Shown in pieces: positions 27,694 through 36,340 of a DNA stretch of 64,000 nt (the stretch's first letter is position 1; every line of letters begins with the position of its first letter). The notes under the pieces were generated by a model. That model had not been told where the DNA came from and made no database searches. It saw nothing but the letters and a program-made list of their open reading frames with translations. The stretch is taken from NCBI RefSeq assembly GCF_030269545.1, contig NZ_BSTN01000003.1, forward strand, positions 124,001 to 188,000. The letters are read 5' to 3'. This stretch comes from Actinomadura sp. NBRC 104425 (GTDB lineage Bacteria > Actinomycetota > Actinomycetes > Streptosporangiales > Streptosporangiaceae). The position numbers were made by a program, and so were the translations under genes.

Positions 27694-28704
27694 TCAGTGC
27701 ACCGGGACGGGCTCCCTCGGGGCGCCCTCGGGCGCCTCGGCGCGGCGGCTGCGCAGCGCGCCGACGGTCATCAGCACGGCACCGAAGGCGATCCAGCAGA
27801 GCAGCACGGCCAGGGGTCCGCCCGCTCCCGCGCCGTCGAAGAAGGCCACCGACCGCAGCAGCGTGGCCGCGGCGCCGGGGGGAAGCAGCTGGCCGAGGTC
27901 GCCCCACGGCTGGGGCAGCATCTCCGGCGCCGACGTGGCGGCCGACAGCGGGTTGCCGATCAGCATGAACAGCAGGGCGCCGACGCCGATCCCCGGCCGC
28001 CCCATCACCGAGGTGAAGCCCGTGATCACACCGGCCACGGCCATGATCGCCAGCGCCATGGCGCCCGCGACGGCCAGGTACGACCCGGGGAGCACGGAGA
28101 GCCAGCCCTGGGCGAGCGCGGTAGCGCACGCCCCGCCCAGGAGGGCGATGCCCGTCACCGCAACGGCCCGCCGGCCGATTCCGCGAACGAGGAAGGTGAC
28201 GATGACCGCGGCGGCCAGGCTGGACATCACCAGGGGCAGCGCCAGGGCACCGAAGCCCGCGCCCCTGGGGTCGTCCGGGTCGGCCGCCACCACGTCGCGG
28301 ACGGGCACGGTGGGCGTGGTCGAGGGCGACATGTTCTGGGCGAGCTGCTGGAGCAGTTGCGCGACGGCCGGCGAGGCCGCGGACGCGACGAGCACCCGGG
28401 GCCCCTGCGCGGTGGTGACGATGGCCCCGTAGGCCTCGCGGTCGGTGAGCGCCGCCCGCGCGGCCGCCTCGTCGGGGACGGTCTTGACGTCGAACGCCCC
28501 GGGCCGCTGCTGCTCGAGCCGCTGGGCCACCGCCTGCGCCTGGGGCCCGGCGACGACGAGGGGCAGGTCCTGGGGGGCGCTGCGCGCCGCCGGCCAGGCG
28601 AACGCGACGAGCATGAGGAACTGGACGACCACGACGGCGACGATGATGCCGGCGATCCGTCCTGCCTGCGTGGGGGACGCAGCGGGGGGCGCGGTGGGGG
28701 ACAC
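27694..28704 (-). CDS. Multi-pass membrane protein (YhgE/Pip- or ABC-2-like)
   Basis: A 336-aa protein: one N-terminal helix (IAGIIVAVVVVQFLMLVAFAW), an extracytoplasmic domain of about 130 residues, then five hydrophobic segments. This topology is typical of DUF3533/YhgE-Pip and ABC-2 permease-like exporters that sit next to TetR regulators and are often linked to efflux or envelope stress. There is no ATPase partner nearby. The GTG start has AGGAGG seven bases upstream. It is divergent from the TetR gene, with one of the paired operators 17 bp before its start codon, so it is the probable regulatory target. Confidence 0.8.
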   Translation of the reverse strand: MSPTAPPAASPTQAGRIAGIIVAVVVVQFLMLVAFAWPAARSAPQDLPLVVAGPQAQAVAQRLEQQRPGAFDVKTVPDEAAARAALTDREAYGAIVTTAQGPRVLVASAASPAVAQLLQQLAQNMSPSTTPTVPVRDVVAADPDDPRGAGFGALALPLVMSSLAAAVIVTFLVRGIGRRAVAVTGIALLGGACATALAQGWLSVLPGSYLAVAGAMALAIMAVAGVITGFTSVMGRPGIGVGALLFMLIGNPLSAATSAPEMLPQPWGDLGQLLPPGAAATLLRSVAFFDGAGAGGPLAVLLCWIAFGAVLMTVGALRSRRAEAPEGAPREPVPVH

Positions 28705-28720
28705 GACTGCCTCCTGCGAA

Positions 28721-28734
28721 AGCGAACGTTCGTT
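28721..28734. promoter_or_regulatory. TetR-family operator, membrane-protein side
   Basis: AGCGAACGTTCGTT, a 14-bp palindrome with one mismatch, sharing the core of the second operator 57 bp away. It lies just upstream of the membrane protein ribosome site, where bound repressor would block that transcript. Confidence 0.7.
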
Positions 28735-28769
28735 CTTTATGACGCCCAGCGTGCCGGAGGGGCCGGGGA

Positions 28770-28798
28770 TTGTCAAGAACGAATATTCGTTTTACATT
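28770..28798 (+). promoter_or_regulatory. tetR promoter with operator filling its spacer
   Basis: TTGTCA (28770-28775), a 17-bp spacer and TACATT (28793-28798). The perfect 14-bp palindrome AACGAATATTCGTT (28778-28791) occupies the spacer, so repressor and RNA polymerase should exclude each other. The ATG begins 7 bases after the -10, so the message is probably leaderless. Two sites with the shared form AACGAAY-RTTCGTT give strong support for autoregulation. Confidence 0.75.
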
Positions 28799-28804
28799 GT
28801 GGAC

Positions 28805-29422
28805 ATGCCGCGAGTCAGCGAAGCGCACCTGGAGCAGCGCCGGCAGCAGATCCTCGACGCCGCCCGCGCCTGCTTCATCCGCAAGGGCTTCCACGAGACG
28901 TCGATGCAGGACATCTTCGCGGAGGCCGGCCTGTCCGCCGGGGCCGTCTACCGGTACTTCAAGAGCAAGACCGAGATCGTCGAGTCGATCTCCTCCGAGG
29001 CCATCTCGATGATGGGCGGGGCTCTGTACGAGATCGTCGCCGAGCATCCGCCGCCGCCCCCGGAGGAGGCCATGGAGCGTCTGATGGCCCACATGCTGGA
29101 GAACGGCGAGTCGTACCTGAACTCGTTCACGCTGGCGCCCCAGGTGTGGTCGCTGGCGATGCACGACTCCGGCTACCGGAACAACATCGCGAACGTCCTG
29201 CGGCCCGTGCACGCGCTGTGGACGACCTACGCCGAGAACCTGCGCGACGCCGGCATGCTGCCTCCCGATAGCGATCCGGAGGCCGTGAGCAGGACGCTGC
29301 TGGCGCTGGTGCCCGGCTTCATGCTCCAGCGGGTCATTCTCGGCGGCATCTCGCCCGAGACGCTTCGCGACGGGCTGTACGCCCTGAGGCACAGCACCGC
29401 GGCAACCGATTCCTCCTCCTGA
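28805..29422 (+). CDS. TetR/AcrR-family transcriptional repressor
   Basis: A 205-aa protein with a clear N-terminal TetR helix-turn-helix (ILDAARACFIRKGFHETSM, then AGLSAGAVYRYFKSKTEI, ending near residue 58) and a helical ligand-binding C-terminus with a Pro-rich loop (HPPPPPEEA). It should repress itself and the divergent membrane protein gene through the two palindromes in the 100-bp gap. The ligand is unknown. There is no Shine-Dalgarno sequence, consistent with a leaderless start. Confidence 0.95.
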   Translation: MPRVSEAHLEQRRQQILDAARACFIRKGFHETSMQDIFAEAGLSAGAVYRYFKSKTEIVESISSEAISMMGGALYEIVAEHPPPPPEEAMERLMAHMLENGESYLNSFTLAPQVWSLAMHDSGYRNNIANVLRPVHALWTTYAENLRDAGMLPPDSDPEAVSRTLLALVPGFMLQRVILGGISPETLRDGLYALRHSTAATDSSS

Positions 29423-29937
29423 GCCCCGCCTCCCACCCGGCGCGGACAGGACGCTTCAACCGGTCGGCCGCGCCTGCGCCCACGGGCGCGGGCACCTTCA
29501 GCCAGGGGGCCGGTCGTGAGTCGTGGCCCGCGGCAAGGCCATTCGGTGTGACGGTGCCTCGAACCCGCCCCTGTCGAGGTTCGAGGCCCGCCCTGCGAGG
29601 CGGCCGGTGAACGCGACCACCGGTCGTCCGGCACGGCCACGCCATGGGGACGTGGCCGTGACCGGGGCGTGTGCTCTGCCGCCCTGCCGTCGCGTGAGCG
29701 GCGGCAGTACTCCGTCTGGCGACTCTCTCATCGTGTGCTGAGACGAGTCCTGCCGTCCTGAGGCGCCCGCCCCCTTCGCGTCAGGACGCCGCGCCAGACG
29801 GACGGGCGGGCGTTCTGGTTCCAGCTCAGGTGACGGAAAGGTGTCCATAGCCGGACACGGAAGAGCGCGGGGTGAGCACCAGGACGCTTTAACATTCCAT
29901 TACTTCTTTCTCGGTAGGGGTCGGGAGCGCCTTCGAC
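29423..29937. other. Gene-free spacer dense in perfect inverted repeats
   Basis: No coding frame is convincing in these 515 bp. Two hairpins stand out besides the three-way element listed next. GCCTCGAAC (29556-29564) pairs with 29579-29587. CACGGCCACG (29632-29641) pairs with 29651-29660, flanked by a further CCGGT/ACCGG pair (29620-29624 and 29661-29665). The first may end the tetR transcript; the others are more than a terminator needs. The promoter of the histidine kinase gene should lie at the A/T-rich right end (29890-29915). Confidence 0.55.
29711..29802. ncRNA. Possible structured RNA: three-way junction of perfect stems
   Basis: Three stems nest without conflict. P1: TCCGTCTGGC (29711-29720) with GCCAGACGGA (29793-29802). 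P2: GACTC then TCTCA (29721-29730) with TGAGA, a bulged C, then GAGTC (29739-29749), 8-nt loop. P3: CGTCCTGA (29754-29761) with TCAGGACG (29781-29788). Four-base linkers join them. It could fold on either strand. No known riboswitch or RNA family comes to mind; a mobile-element relic is an alternative. Confidence 0.4.
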
Positions 29938-31929
29938 ATGGGCGACATGGGCACGGTGCAGCGGGGCCGGGTAAGGGGCAGGGGCGGAGCGGTCTTGGCG
30001 CTGGCTTTGTGCGCGGTGCTGGCGGCGGTGGGGTCGCTCGTGCTGGGGTTCTGGCTGCCCGCCGACCGGCGGATGGTGTGGTGGCACCCCGAGATCCTCG
30101 TCGCGGTGATCTGGACGCCCACGGCGGCGCTGCTGCTGCGGTACCGGCCGGGGCTGCGGGTCGGCTGGGTGATGATGGGCAGCGGCGTCAGCGCGGGCGT
30201 GTACGTGCTGGCGCTCAACCTGGGGCCGCTGTCCGAACTGCACGGCTGGGCCGGGGCCTGGCTGTGGACCTGGCTGGGCCAGTGGCTGTGGGCGGTCGAC
30301 ACGTTCGCGCTCACGCTCGTCCTGCCGCTGATCTTCCCGGACGGGCGGCTGGTGTCGCGGTGGTTCGCGCCGGTGCTGGCGGTGGCGTGCACCGTGCCGC
30401 TGATCGTGTGCGTGCACCTGACCGTCGACCCGGGGGCGCGCCGGTTCCACAACGGGGTGTCGGTCTACCCGTTCCAGGACATCCCGCTGCCGATCAGCGC
30501 GACGATCCTGGGGACGCTGGCGCTGGCGCTGGCGTCGGTGGCGATCCGGTTCGTGCGTTCGTCACCGGAGGTGCGCAGGCAGATCGCCTGGGTGGTGTAC
30601 CCGGGCGTGATCGCGGTGGCGGTCATCTACGTCGGGGAGACCACCCCGATCGGGGACGTGGTGCGCAACGTGTCGGTCGCCGGCGTCCCGCTGTGCGTGG
30701 CCATCGCCATCACCCGGTACCGGCTGTTCGACATCGACCTGGTCATCAGCCGGACGCTGGTCTACTCGGGGCTGATCGTCATCATCACCGGCGTGTACTT
30801 CGCGCTGCTGGGGATGGCCGGCCTGGTCGCCGCGGAGCGGGGGCCGCTGGCCGGGCTGGCCGGGGCGATCGCGGCGGGCGCGGTGTTCGAACCCGCGCGG
30901 CGCCGCCTGCAGGCCGCCGTCGACCGGCTCATCCACGGCGAGCGCGACCCGTACCGCATCGCCGACCGGCTGCAGGCGCTCATGCAGACCGCCCCCGGCC
31001 CGTCCGGCGCCCTGTCCGTGGCGACGGAGGCGGTGCGTGAGGCGCTGCACGCCACGGGCGTGGCCATCGAGGTGTCCGACCGGGACGGGCGGCTGATGTC
31101 GGCCGAGAGCGGCTCCCTGGGCGAGCGGCCCCAGCGCGTCCCCCTGGTGTGGTACGGGGAGACGGTGGGGCGGCTGCTGTTCGAGCCCGCCCCGGGGCGC
31201 CGACCGGATCCGCGGCTCACCGGCGTCCTGGCCCGCAACCTGGCCGAGCTGGCCAACGCGGCCCGGCTCGCCGCCGATGTGCAGCGTTCCCGCGAGCGCA
31301 TCCTGCGCGCCCGCGAGGAGGAGCGCCGCAGGCTGCGCCGCGACCTGCACGACGGGCTGGGCCCCACCCTGGCGAGCCTGGCGATGACGGTGGACGCGGC
31401 CCGCGTCACTCTCAGGAGCGACCCCGCCGCCGTCGACCCCCTGCTGGAGAACCTTCGGTCGATGATGGGCCGCACCATAGGCGAGGTGCGCGACCTGGTC
31501 TACGACCTGCGTCCGCCCGCGCTGGACGACCTGGGTCTGGCCGGCGCCATCCGCGCCCTGGGCGGGGTGGTGTCCACCGGGGAGGGCCCGCGGGTGGACG
31601 TGCAGGTCGAGGGCGATCTGACGACGCTGCCCGCCGCCGCCGAGGTCGCCGCGTACCGCATCGTGCAGGAGGCGCTGACCAACGTGCACCGGCACGCCAG
31701 GGCCGACGCGGCGGTGGTGCGGCTGCATCTCAACGGCGACCTGCACGTCACCGTCGGGGACGACGGCGTCGGCCTGCCGTCCGAACTGCGCTCGGGGGTG
31801 GGCCTGACGTCCATGCGGGAACGCGCCGCCGAGCTGGGCGGCTACTGCACGGTGGGGCCCGGCCCGGACGGCGGCACACTGGTGCGCGCCTGGCTGCCCA
31901 TCTCCAACGGCTCCCACGGGCACGGCTGA
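29938..31929 (+). CDS. Orphan sensor histidine kinase, LiaS/NarX type
   Basis: A 663-aa protein: roughly eight hydrophobic helices in the first 300 residues, a GAF-like linker (about 330-430), then the HisKA_3 dimerisation domain with H-box RRDLHDGLGPTLASLA and an HATPase_c domain (VQEALTNVHRHA; VGDDGVGLP; GLTSMRERAAELGG). Proteins of this type autophosphorylate on the H-box His and act on NarL/LuxR-type response regulators. None is encoded next to it, so its partner is unknown. A second ATG three codons downstream is an alternative start; GGGAG lies upstream. Confidence 0.93.
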   Translation: MGDMGTVQRGRVRGRGGAVLALALCAVLAAVGSLVLGFWLPADRRMVWWHPEILVAVIWTPTAALLLRYRPGLRVGWVMMGSGVSAGVYVLALNLGPLSELHGWAGAWLWTWLGQWLWAVDTFALTLVLPLIFPDGRLVSRWFAPVLAVACTVPLIVCVHLTVDPGARRFHNGVSVYPFQDIPLPISATILGTLALALASVAIRFVRSSPEVRRQIAWVVYPGVIAVAVIYVGETTPIGDVVRNVSVAGVPLCVAIAITRYRLFDIDLVISRTLVYSGLIVIITGVYFALLGMAGLVAAERGPLAGLAGAIAAGAVFEPARRRLQAAVDRLIHGERDPYRIADRLQALMQTAPGPSGALSVATEAVREALHATGVAIEVSDRDGRLMSAESGSLGERPQRVPLVWYGETVGRLLFEPAPGRRPDPRLTGVLARNLAELANAARLAADVQRSRERILRAREEERRRLRRDLHDGLGPTLASLAMTVDAARVTLRSDPAAVDPLLENLRSMMGRTIGEVRDLVYDLRPPALDDLGLAGAIRALGGVVSTGEGPRVDVQVEGDLTTLPAAAEVAAYRIVQEALTNVHRHARADAAVVRLHLNGDLHVTVGDDGVGLPSELRSGVGLTSMRERAAELGGYCTVGPGPDGGTLVRAWLPISNGSHGHG

Positions 31930-32167
31930 CGCCCTACCGGCGCCTGCCCCGTGCCGCACACCCCCTGGTGCCCGCCCCTGCGCCTCCGGACGACGCCCCC
32001 GCGGCATTCGTCGGGGCGCGCGAGTGGAGGGCCGGCGACCGCCCCCCGCCAAGAAGGATGCCGCCGGCCCTCGGGCACGTCCGCGGCGCCGGGGCTCCCT
32101 TCCCGGCCCGCGGGTGCCATCCACCAGAGGGTGTGCAGGTAGAACGCTAGGCCGGGCGCGGTCCCGG

Positions 32168-32192
32168 GGGTCAGGGACAAAGGTCCCGACCC
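32168..32192. terminator. Hairpin between the kinase gene and dapF
   Basis: GGGTC, a bulged A, GGGAC, a 4-nt loop, then GTCCC and GACCC: ten base pairs with one bulge, followed on the forward strand by a T-containing tract. It sits between convergent genes and can serve both. Confidence 0.55.
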
Positions 32193-32221
32193 TTCCGGGA
32201 ACCCTTTGCTTACTGCGCCGG

Positions 32222-33046
32222 TCACACCCAGTCGGAGCGGATGTCGCCCTCGGCGACCAGAACGGCGGGGCCGCTCAGGTGGCTGGTGGCGCCGTCGAAC
32301 GTGACGGTCAGCCGCCCGCCGGGCACGTCCACCGTCCACACGCCCTCGCGGATCGTCCCGGTGTCGGGGTCGACGGCCGCCGCGGCCGCCGTCGCCACGG
32401 TCCCCGTGCCGCAGGAGCGGGTCTCCCCGCAGCCGCGCTCGTACACGCGCATCTCCAGGTGCCGGTCCCCCACCGCGCGGAAGAACTCCACGTTGACTCC
32501 CTCGGGGAACACGCCGGGGTCGAAGGACGGAGCGCGGGTCAGGTCGAGTGTCGCCACGGGCTCGTCGATGGAGCACGCCAGGTGCGGGTTGCCCATGGAC
32601 ACGCGCACGCCGGTGTAGGTGCGTCCGGACACGGCGGCCTGGCCGACCCCCAGGAGGACGGGGGCGCCCATGGCGACGCTCACGTCACCGGTCGCCCCCA
32701 GGGAGACCCGCCGGAGCCCGGCCCGGGTCGCGACGTTCCACTCGCCCGGCGCCGCCAGGCCCGCGTCCACCAGGTAGCGGGCGAACACTCGGACGCCGTT
32801 GCCGCACATCTCGGCGATGGAGCCGTCGGCGTTGCGGTAGTCCATGAACCACTCGGCGTCGTCGGCGGCGGCGTGGGCGTCGCCCATGGCCTTGGTGCGG
32901 ACGACGCGCAGCACGCCGTCGGCGCCGATCCCGGCGCGCCGGTCGCACAGCCGCGCCACCATGGCGGAGGTGAGGTCCAGGGAACCGCCGGGATCAGGCA
33001 CGATCACGAAGTCGTTCTCTGTCCCGTGTCCCTTGACGAAGCGCAT
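32222..33046 (-). CDS. dapF: Diaminopimelate epimerase
   Basis: A 274-aa enzyme interconverting LL- and meso-diaminopimelate for lysine and cell-wall synthesis. The two catalytic cysteines lie in the family motifs [13 protein letters not shown] and [14 protein letters not shown]; the substrate-contact Asn is in MGNPHLAC. Its first 43 bases overlap the 3' end of miaA, so the two are co-transcribed and probably coupled. Cysteine-pair epimerases need no cofactor. Confidence 0.97.
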   Translation of the reverse strand: MRFVKGHGTENDFVIVPDPGGSLDLTSAMVARLCDRRAGIGADGVLRVVRTKAMGDAHAAADDAEWFMDYRNADGSIAEMCGNGVRVFARYLVDAGLAAPGEWNVATRAGLRRVSLGATGDVSVAMGAPVLLGVGQAAVSGRTYTGVRVSMGNPHLACSIDEPVATLDLTRAPSFDPGVFPEGVNVEFFRAVGDRHLEMRVYERGCGETRSCGTGTVATAAAAAVDPDTGTIREGVWTVDVPGGRLTVTFDGATSHLSGPAVLVAEGDIRSDWV

Positions 33047-33951
33047 GTGGTCGATCGTATCCGCAGCGCGCGCGCCACCAGGTCGGGCGCGTCGTAGGGG
33101 AGCCAGTGCACGCGGGGGTCGCGGCGGAACCACGACTCCTGGCGGCGCGCGAACCGCCGGGTGGCGCGGATGGTCTCCTGCTTGGCCTGCTCCTCCGTCC
33201 ACTCCCCGGCCAGGAACCGCAGCACCTGGGCGTAGCCGAGGGCGCGGGAGGCGGTGAGCCCGTTGCGGATGCCCTGCCGTTCGAGCTCGCGGACCTCCTC
33301 GACCAGCCCCGCCCGCCACATGCGCTCCACCCGCGCCGCGATACGGCGGTCCAGTTCGGGACGGGGCACGAGCAGACCGATCTGCACGGCGTCGTGGCGG
33401 TAGCGGTGCTCGGGCAGGGTGGCGCTGAACGGCCGCCCCGAAATCTCGATCACTTCCAGGGCCCGGACGACGCGGCGCCCGTTGCTCGGCAGGATCGCCC
33501 GGGCCGCCTTGGGATCCACCTCCTGCAGCCGTCCGTGCAGCGCGTGGGAGCCGACCTCGGCGAGCTCCTTCTCCAAGCGCGCGCGCACCGCGGGGTCGGT
33601 CCCCGGGAACTCCAGACGGTCGAGCGCAGCCCGCACGTACAGCCCCGAACCGCCCACGAGCACGGGTGTGCGGCCGCGCTCCCGGATGTCCGCGATGGCC
33701 CGGTCGCTGAGCCGCTGGTACTCGGCCACGCTGGCGGTCACCGTCACGTCCCACACGTCCAGCAGGTGGTGCGGGACGCCCCGCATCTCCTCGGGGGTGA
33801 GCTTGGCCGTGCCGATGTCCATGCCCCGGTACAGCTGCATGGAGTCGGCGTTGACGGCCTCGCCGTCCAGCCGCAGCGCCAGCTCCACCGCCAGATCGGA
33901 CTTGCCGGCGGCCGTCGGGCCCACCACGGCGATCACATCGGGTGAGGTCAC
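33004..33951 (-). CDS. miaA: tRNA dimethylallyltransferase
   Basis: A 315-aa prenyltransferase adding dimethylallyl to N6 of A37 in tRNAs reading UNN codons. The P-loop is [17 protein letters not shown]; further motifs are [28 protein letters not shown] and ASRALGYAQ. The C-terminal stretch [11 protein letters not shown] is coded inside the dapF overlap. The next step of the same tRNA modification is done by MiaB, coded about 600 bp away on the same strand. Start ATG; weak ribosome site. Confidence 0.97.
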   Translation of the reverse strand: MTSPDVIAVVGPTAAGKSDLAVELALRLDGEAVNADSMQLYRGMDIGTAKLTPEEMRGVPHHLLDVWDVTVTASVAEYQRLSDRAIADIRERGRTPVLVGGSGLYVRAALDRLEFPGTDPAVRARLEKELAEVGSHALHGRLQEVDPKAARAILPSNGRRVVRALEVIEISGRPFSATLPEHRYRHDAVQIGLLVPRPELDRRIAARVERMWRAGLVEEVRELERQGIRNGLTASRALGYAQVLRFLAGEWTEEQAKQETIRATRRFARRQESWFRRDPRVHWLPYDAPDLVARALRIRSTTCASSRDTGQRTTS

Positions 33952-33953
33952 GG

Positions 33954-33980
33954 GCTTAATTCTGGCAAGCGCGCGGGTAT
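33954..33980 (+). promoter_or_regulatory. Sigma-B/F-like promoter for the small MT0933-type gene
   Basis: GCTT (33954-33957), a 17-bp spacer and GGGTAT (33975-33980), close to the GTTT-N15-17-GGGTAT form used by actinobacterial stress sigma factors. It lies about 50 bp upstream of the small gene's start. Confidence 0.35.
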
Positions 33981-34037
33981 AGACGGTTCATACGGGCGCT
34001 CTCCGGGGCGTCGCACACCAATTCGGGGGGAATGAGC

Positions 34038-34232
34038 ATGTCCATCGTCGACAAGCTCAAGTCGATGCTCGGCCAGCACTCCGACAAGGCCCGGCAGGGC
34101 GTGGAGAAGGCCGGACACAAGATCGACGAGAAGACCGGGGGCAGGTACTCCGACCAGATCCACGAGGCCGAGGGCAAGGCGGACGAGTACATCGACCGCA
34201 GCCGCCGCGGCGACGCCGACAGGCCCGAATAA
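34038..34232 (+). CDS. MT0933/Rv0909-like small protein (annotated antitoxin family)
   Basis: A 64-aa, highly charged, helical protein beginning MSIVDKLKSMLGQHSDKARQ and containing DEKTGGRYSDQIHEAEGK, the core of the MT0933_antitox family. A start two codons earlier exists, but the GGGGGG tract has proper spacing (7 nt) only from this ATG. No toxin gene is next to it: neighbours are miaA and miaB. Members of this family resemble CsbD-like stress proteins in character, and the promoter looks stress-type, so a toxin-antitoxin role should not be assumed. Confidence 0.85.
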   Translation: MSIVDKLKSMLGQHSDKARQGVEKAGHKIDEKTGGRYSDQIHEAEGKADEYIDRSRRGDADRPE

Positions 34233-34256
34233 ACCCGCGTCCAGTACGCCACCGAT

Positions 34257-34285
34257 GGCCCACGCCGTAGCGCGCCTCGTGGGCC
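34257..34285 (+). terminator. Hairpin after the MT0933-like gene
   Basis: GGCCCACG and CGTGGGCC form a perfect 8-bp stem with a 13-nt loop, 24 bp after the stop codon. Confidence 0.6.
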
Positions 34286-34302
34286 GACCTTCCGGCGTGA
34301 AC

Positions 34303-34364
34303 GAGGCGGCCGCGTCGGCGAGCCGTCACGCTCGCCGGCCGCCCAGAGCGCGCGGCCGCCTCGC
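34303..34364. terminator. Long compound hairpin between convergent genes
   Basis: A perfect 13-bp outer stem (34303-34315 with 34352-34364) encloses a 7-bp inner stem GGCGAGC/GCTCGCC (34318-34324 with 34331-34337). It is unusually long for a terminator; it lies between the MT0933-like gene and the miaB 3' end and could stop transcription from either side. Confidence 0.5.
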
Positions 34365-34529
34365 CGCGGGGTCGGCGCGGCAGTCCGGGCAGCCGCCTGT
34401 CGAACGTCGATTTCGGCCCGTGGAGGCGGAGGCCGCCGGCGGGCCTATCCCTGCGCGACTGCGTCCCTGCCGCGGGACGTCCGACTACATGCGGGGGCGG
34501 GCCGAGCCCGCGCAGGCCGGTACGGCGCC

Positions 34530-36059
34530 TCAGTGGGCCGTGCAGCCGGACGAGGCGGGCTGCGCCGCGGGACGCCCGATGGTCGGCATGCCCAGCGACA
34601 CGGTCGGCCTGGACTCGCCCTGGCGCGCCTCCCAGGCGTCCCCCGCCCGGGTGCGGCGCACGGCGCGCACGGGCCCGTCGGCGACCAGGTGGTGCGGGGC
34701 GGCGTAGGTGGTCTCCACGGTGACCATGTCGCCGGGGCGGACGGCCTCGTCCGGCGCGCGGAAGTGCACCAGGCGGTTGTCGGGGGCGCGGCCGGACAGC
34801 CGGCGCGTCTCCCCGTCCTTGCGCCCCTCGCCCTCGGCGACCAGCACCTCCAGGCTGCGCCCCACCAGCTTCTTGTTCTCCTCCCAGGAGATCTGCTCCT
34901 GGAGGGCGACCAGGCGCTCGTAGCGCTCCTGCACGACCTCCTTGGGCACCTGGTCGTCCATGGTGGCCGCCGGGGTGCCGGGGCGCTTGGAGTACTGGAA
35001 GGTGAAGGCGCCGGAGAAGCGGGCCTCGCGCACCACGTGCAGGGTCTGCTCGAAGTCCTCCTCGGTCTCGCCCGGGAAGCCCACGATGATGTCGGTGGTG
35101 ATCGCCGCGTCCGGGATCGCGGCCCGGACCTTCTCGATGATCCCCAGGAAGCGCTCCTGTCGGTAGGAGCGGCGCATCCGCTTCAGCACCCGGTCCGAGC
35201 CGGACTGCAGCGGCATGTGCAGCGACGGCATGACGTTCGGCGTCTCGGCCATCGCGGCGATGACGTCGTCGGTGAAGTCCTTGGGGTGGGGCGAGGTGAA
35301 GCGCACCCGCTCCAGGCCCGTGACGCCGCCGCAGGCGCGCAGCAGCCCCGCGAACGCCGACTGACCGCCCGCCGTCATCTCCCGGACGTCGTGCGGGGCC
35401 GAGCCCAACGCGCCGAACCCCGAGCCGTAGGCGTTGACGTTCTGGCCGAGCAGGGTGATCTCGATGACGCCCTCGGCGACCAGCGCCTCGACCTCGGCGA
35501 GGATCTCGCCGGGGCGGCGGTCGCGCTCCTTGCCGCGCAGCGACGGCACGATGCAGAAGGTGCAGGTGTTGTTGCAGCCGACGGAGATCGACACCCACGC
35601 CGCGTACGGCGACTCGCGCCGCGTCGGCAGCGTCGAGGGGAAGGTCACCAGCGACTCTTCGATCTCCACCTGCGCCTCGCGCCGCACGCGGGCGCGCTCC
35701 AGCAGGGCGGGCAGCGACCCGATGTTGTGGGTGCCGAACACCACGTCCACCCACGGCGCGCGCTTGACGATCGCGTCGCGGTCCTTCTGCGCCAGGCAGC
35801 CGCCCACCGCGATCTGCATGCCCGGGCGCCCGTCCTTGACCGGGCGCAGATGGCCCAGGTTGCCGTACAGCCGGTTGTCGGCGTTCTCCCGGACGGCGCA
35901 GGTGTTGAACACCACCACGTCGGGTTCCGCGCCGTCGGCGCGCACGTATCCGGCCGCCTCCAGCAGCCCCGCCAGGCGCTCGGAGTCGTGGACGTTCATC
36001 TGGCAGCCGTAGGTACGGATCTCGTACGTACGGGCGCCGCTGTCTGCAGGTGCGGTCAT
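34530..36059 (-). CDS. miaB: tRNA-2-methylthio-N6-dimethylallyladenosine synthase
   Basis: A 509-aa radical-SAM methylthiotransferase. It carries the N-terminal UPF0004 domain with cysteines in [15 protein letters not shown] and VGGCLAQ (auxiliary 4Fe-4S cluster), the radical-[14 protein letters not shown] motif and a C-terminal TRAM domain. It adds the methylthio group to the isopentenylated A37 made by MiaA. The frame stays open 44 codons further upstream, but the ATG at 36059 gives the usual N-terminus ([11 protein letters not shown] starting near residue 12). A short Ser/Thr-rich tail follows TRAM. Confidence 0.97.
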   Translation of the reverse strand: MTAPADSGARTYEIRTYGCQMNVHDSERLAGLLEAAGYVRADGAEPDVVVFNTCAVRENADNRLYGNLGHLRPVKDGRPGMQIAVGGCLAQKDRDAIVKRAPWVDVVFGTHNIGSLPALLERARVRREAQVEIEESLVTFPSTLPTRRESPYAAWVSISVGCNNTCTFCIVPSLRGKERDRRPGEILAEVEALVAEGVIEITLLGQNVNAYGSGFGALGSAPHDVREMTAGGQSAFAGLLRACGGVTGLERVRFTSPHPKDFTDDVIAAMAETPNVMPSLHMPLQSGSDRVLKRMRRSYRQERFLGIIEKVRAAIPDAAITTDIIVGFPGETEEDFEQTLHVVREARFSGAFTFQYSKRPGTPAATMDDQVPKEVVQERYERLVALQEQISWEENKKLVGRSLEVLVAEGEGRKDGETRRLSGRAPDNRLVHFRAPDEAVRPGDMVTVETTYAAPHHLVADGPVRAVRRTRAGDAWEARQGESRPTVSLGMPTIGRPAAQPASSGCTAH

Positions 36060-36326
36060 GGCAATCACCAAGGGTACGCGCCGCCCCGGGCGCCGCGCGC
36101 CGCTCCGGCACGCCCGGGCGCCTTCCGCCAAGGTCACGAAGCGGTACCGGCCCGGTGCACGGATGTGTCCGCGGAGCCGGACGGGAGACATGTGCCGTGA
36201 CGTGCAATCATGATGGTGGAGCGGTGCGCCGGCAGGGGGTCGCCGAGCCTGTGAATATGCCGCCGACGTGCGGATTCGTGATCGTATCGGTACCGCTCCG
36301 AAGCCGGAGCCCCGCCGCGGATGTCG

Positions 36327-36332
36327 TAAAGT
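36327..36332 (+). promoter_or_regulatory. -10 element of gluA, leaderless arrangement
   Basis: TAAAGT, eight bases before the gluA ATG, with no Shine-Dalgarno sequence in between. No good -35 is seen. Transcription would begin at or beside the start codon. Confidence 0.4.
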
Positions 36333-36340
36333 CCGAGCCC

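Noticed and set aside
29498..29848. Open frames across the tetR-kinase spacer
   Set aside because: Frames on both strands are interrupted by perfect stems, lack ribosome sites and encode low-complexity peptides.
34032..34232. Toxin-antitoxin module at the MT0933-like gene
   Set aside because: No toxin-like ORF lies upstream or downstream; adjacent genes are miaA and miaB.
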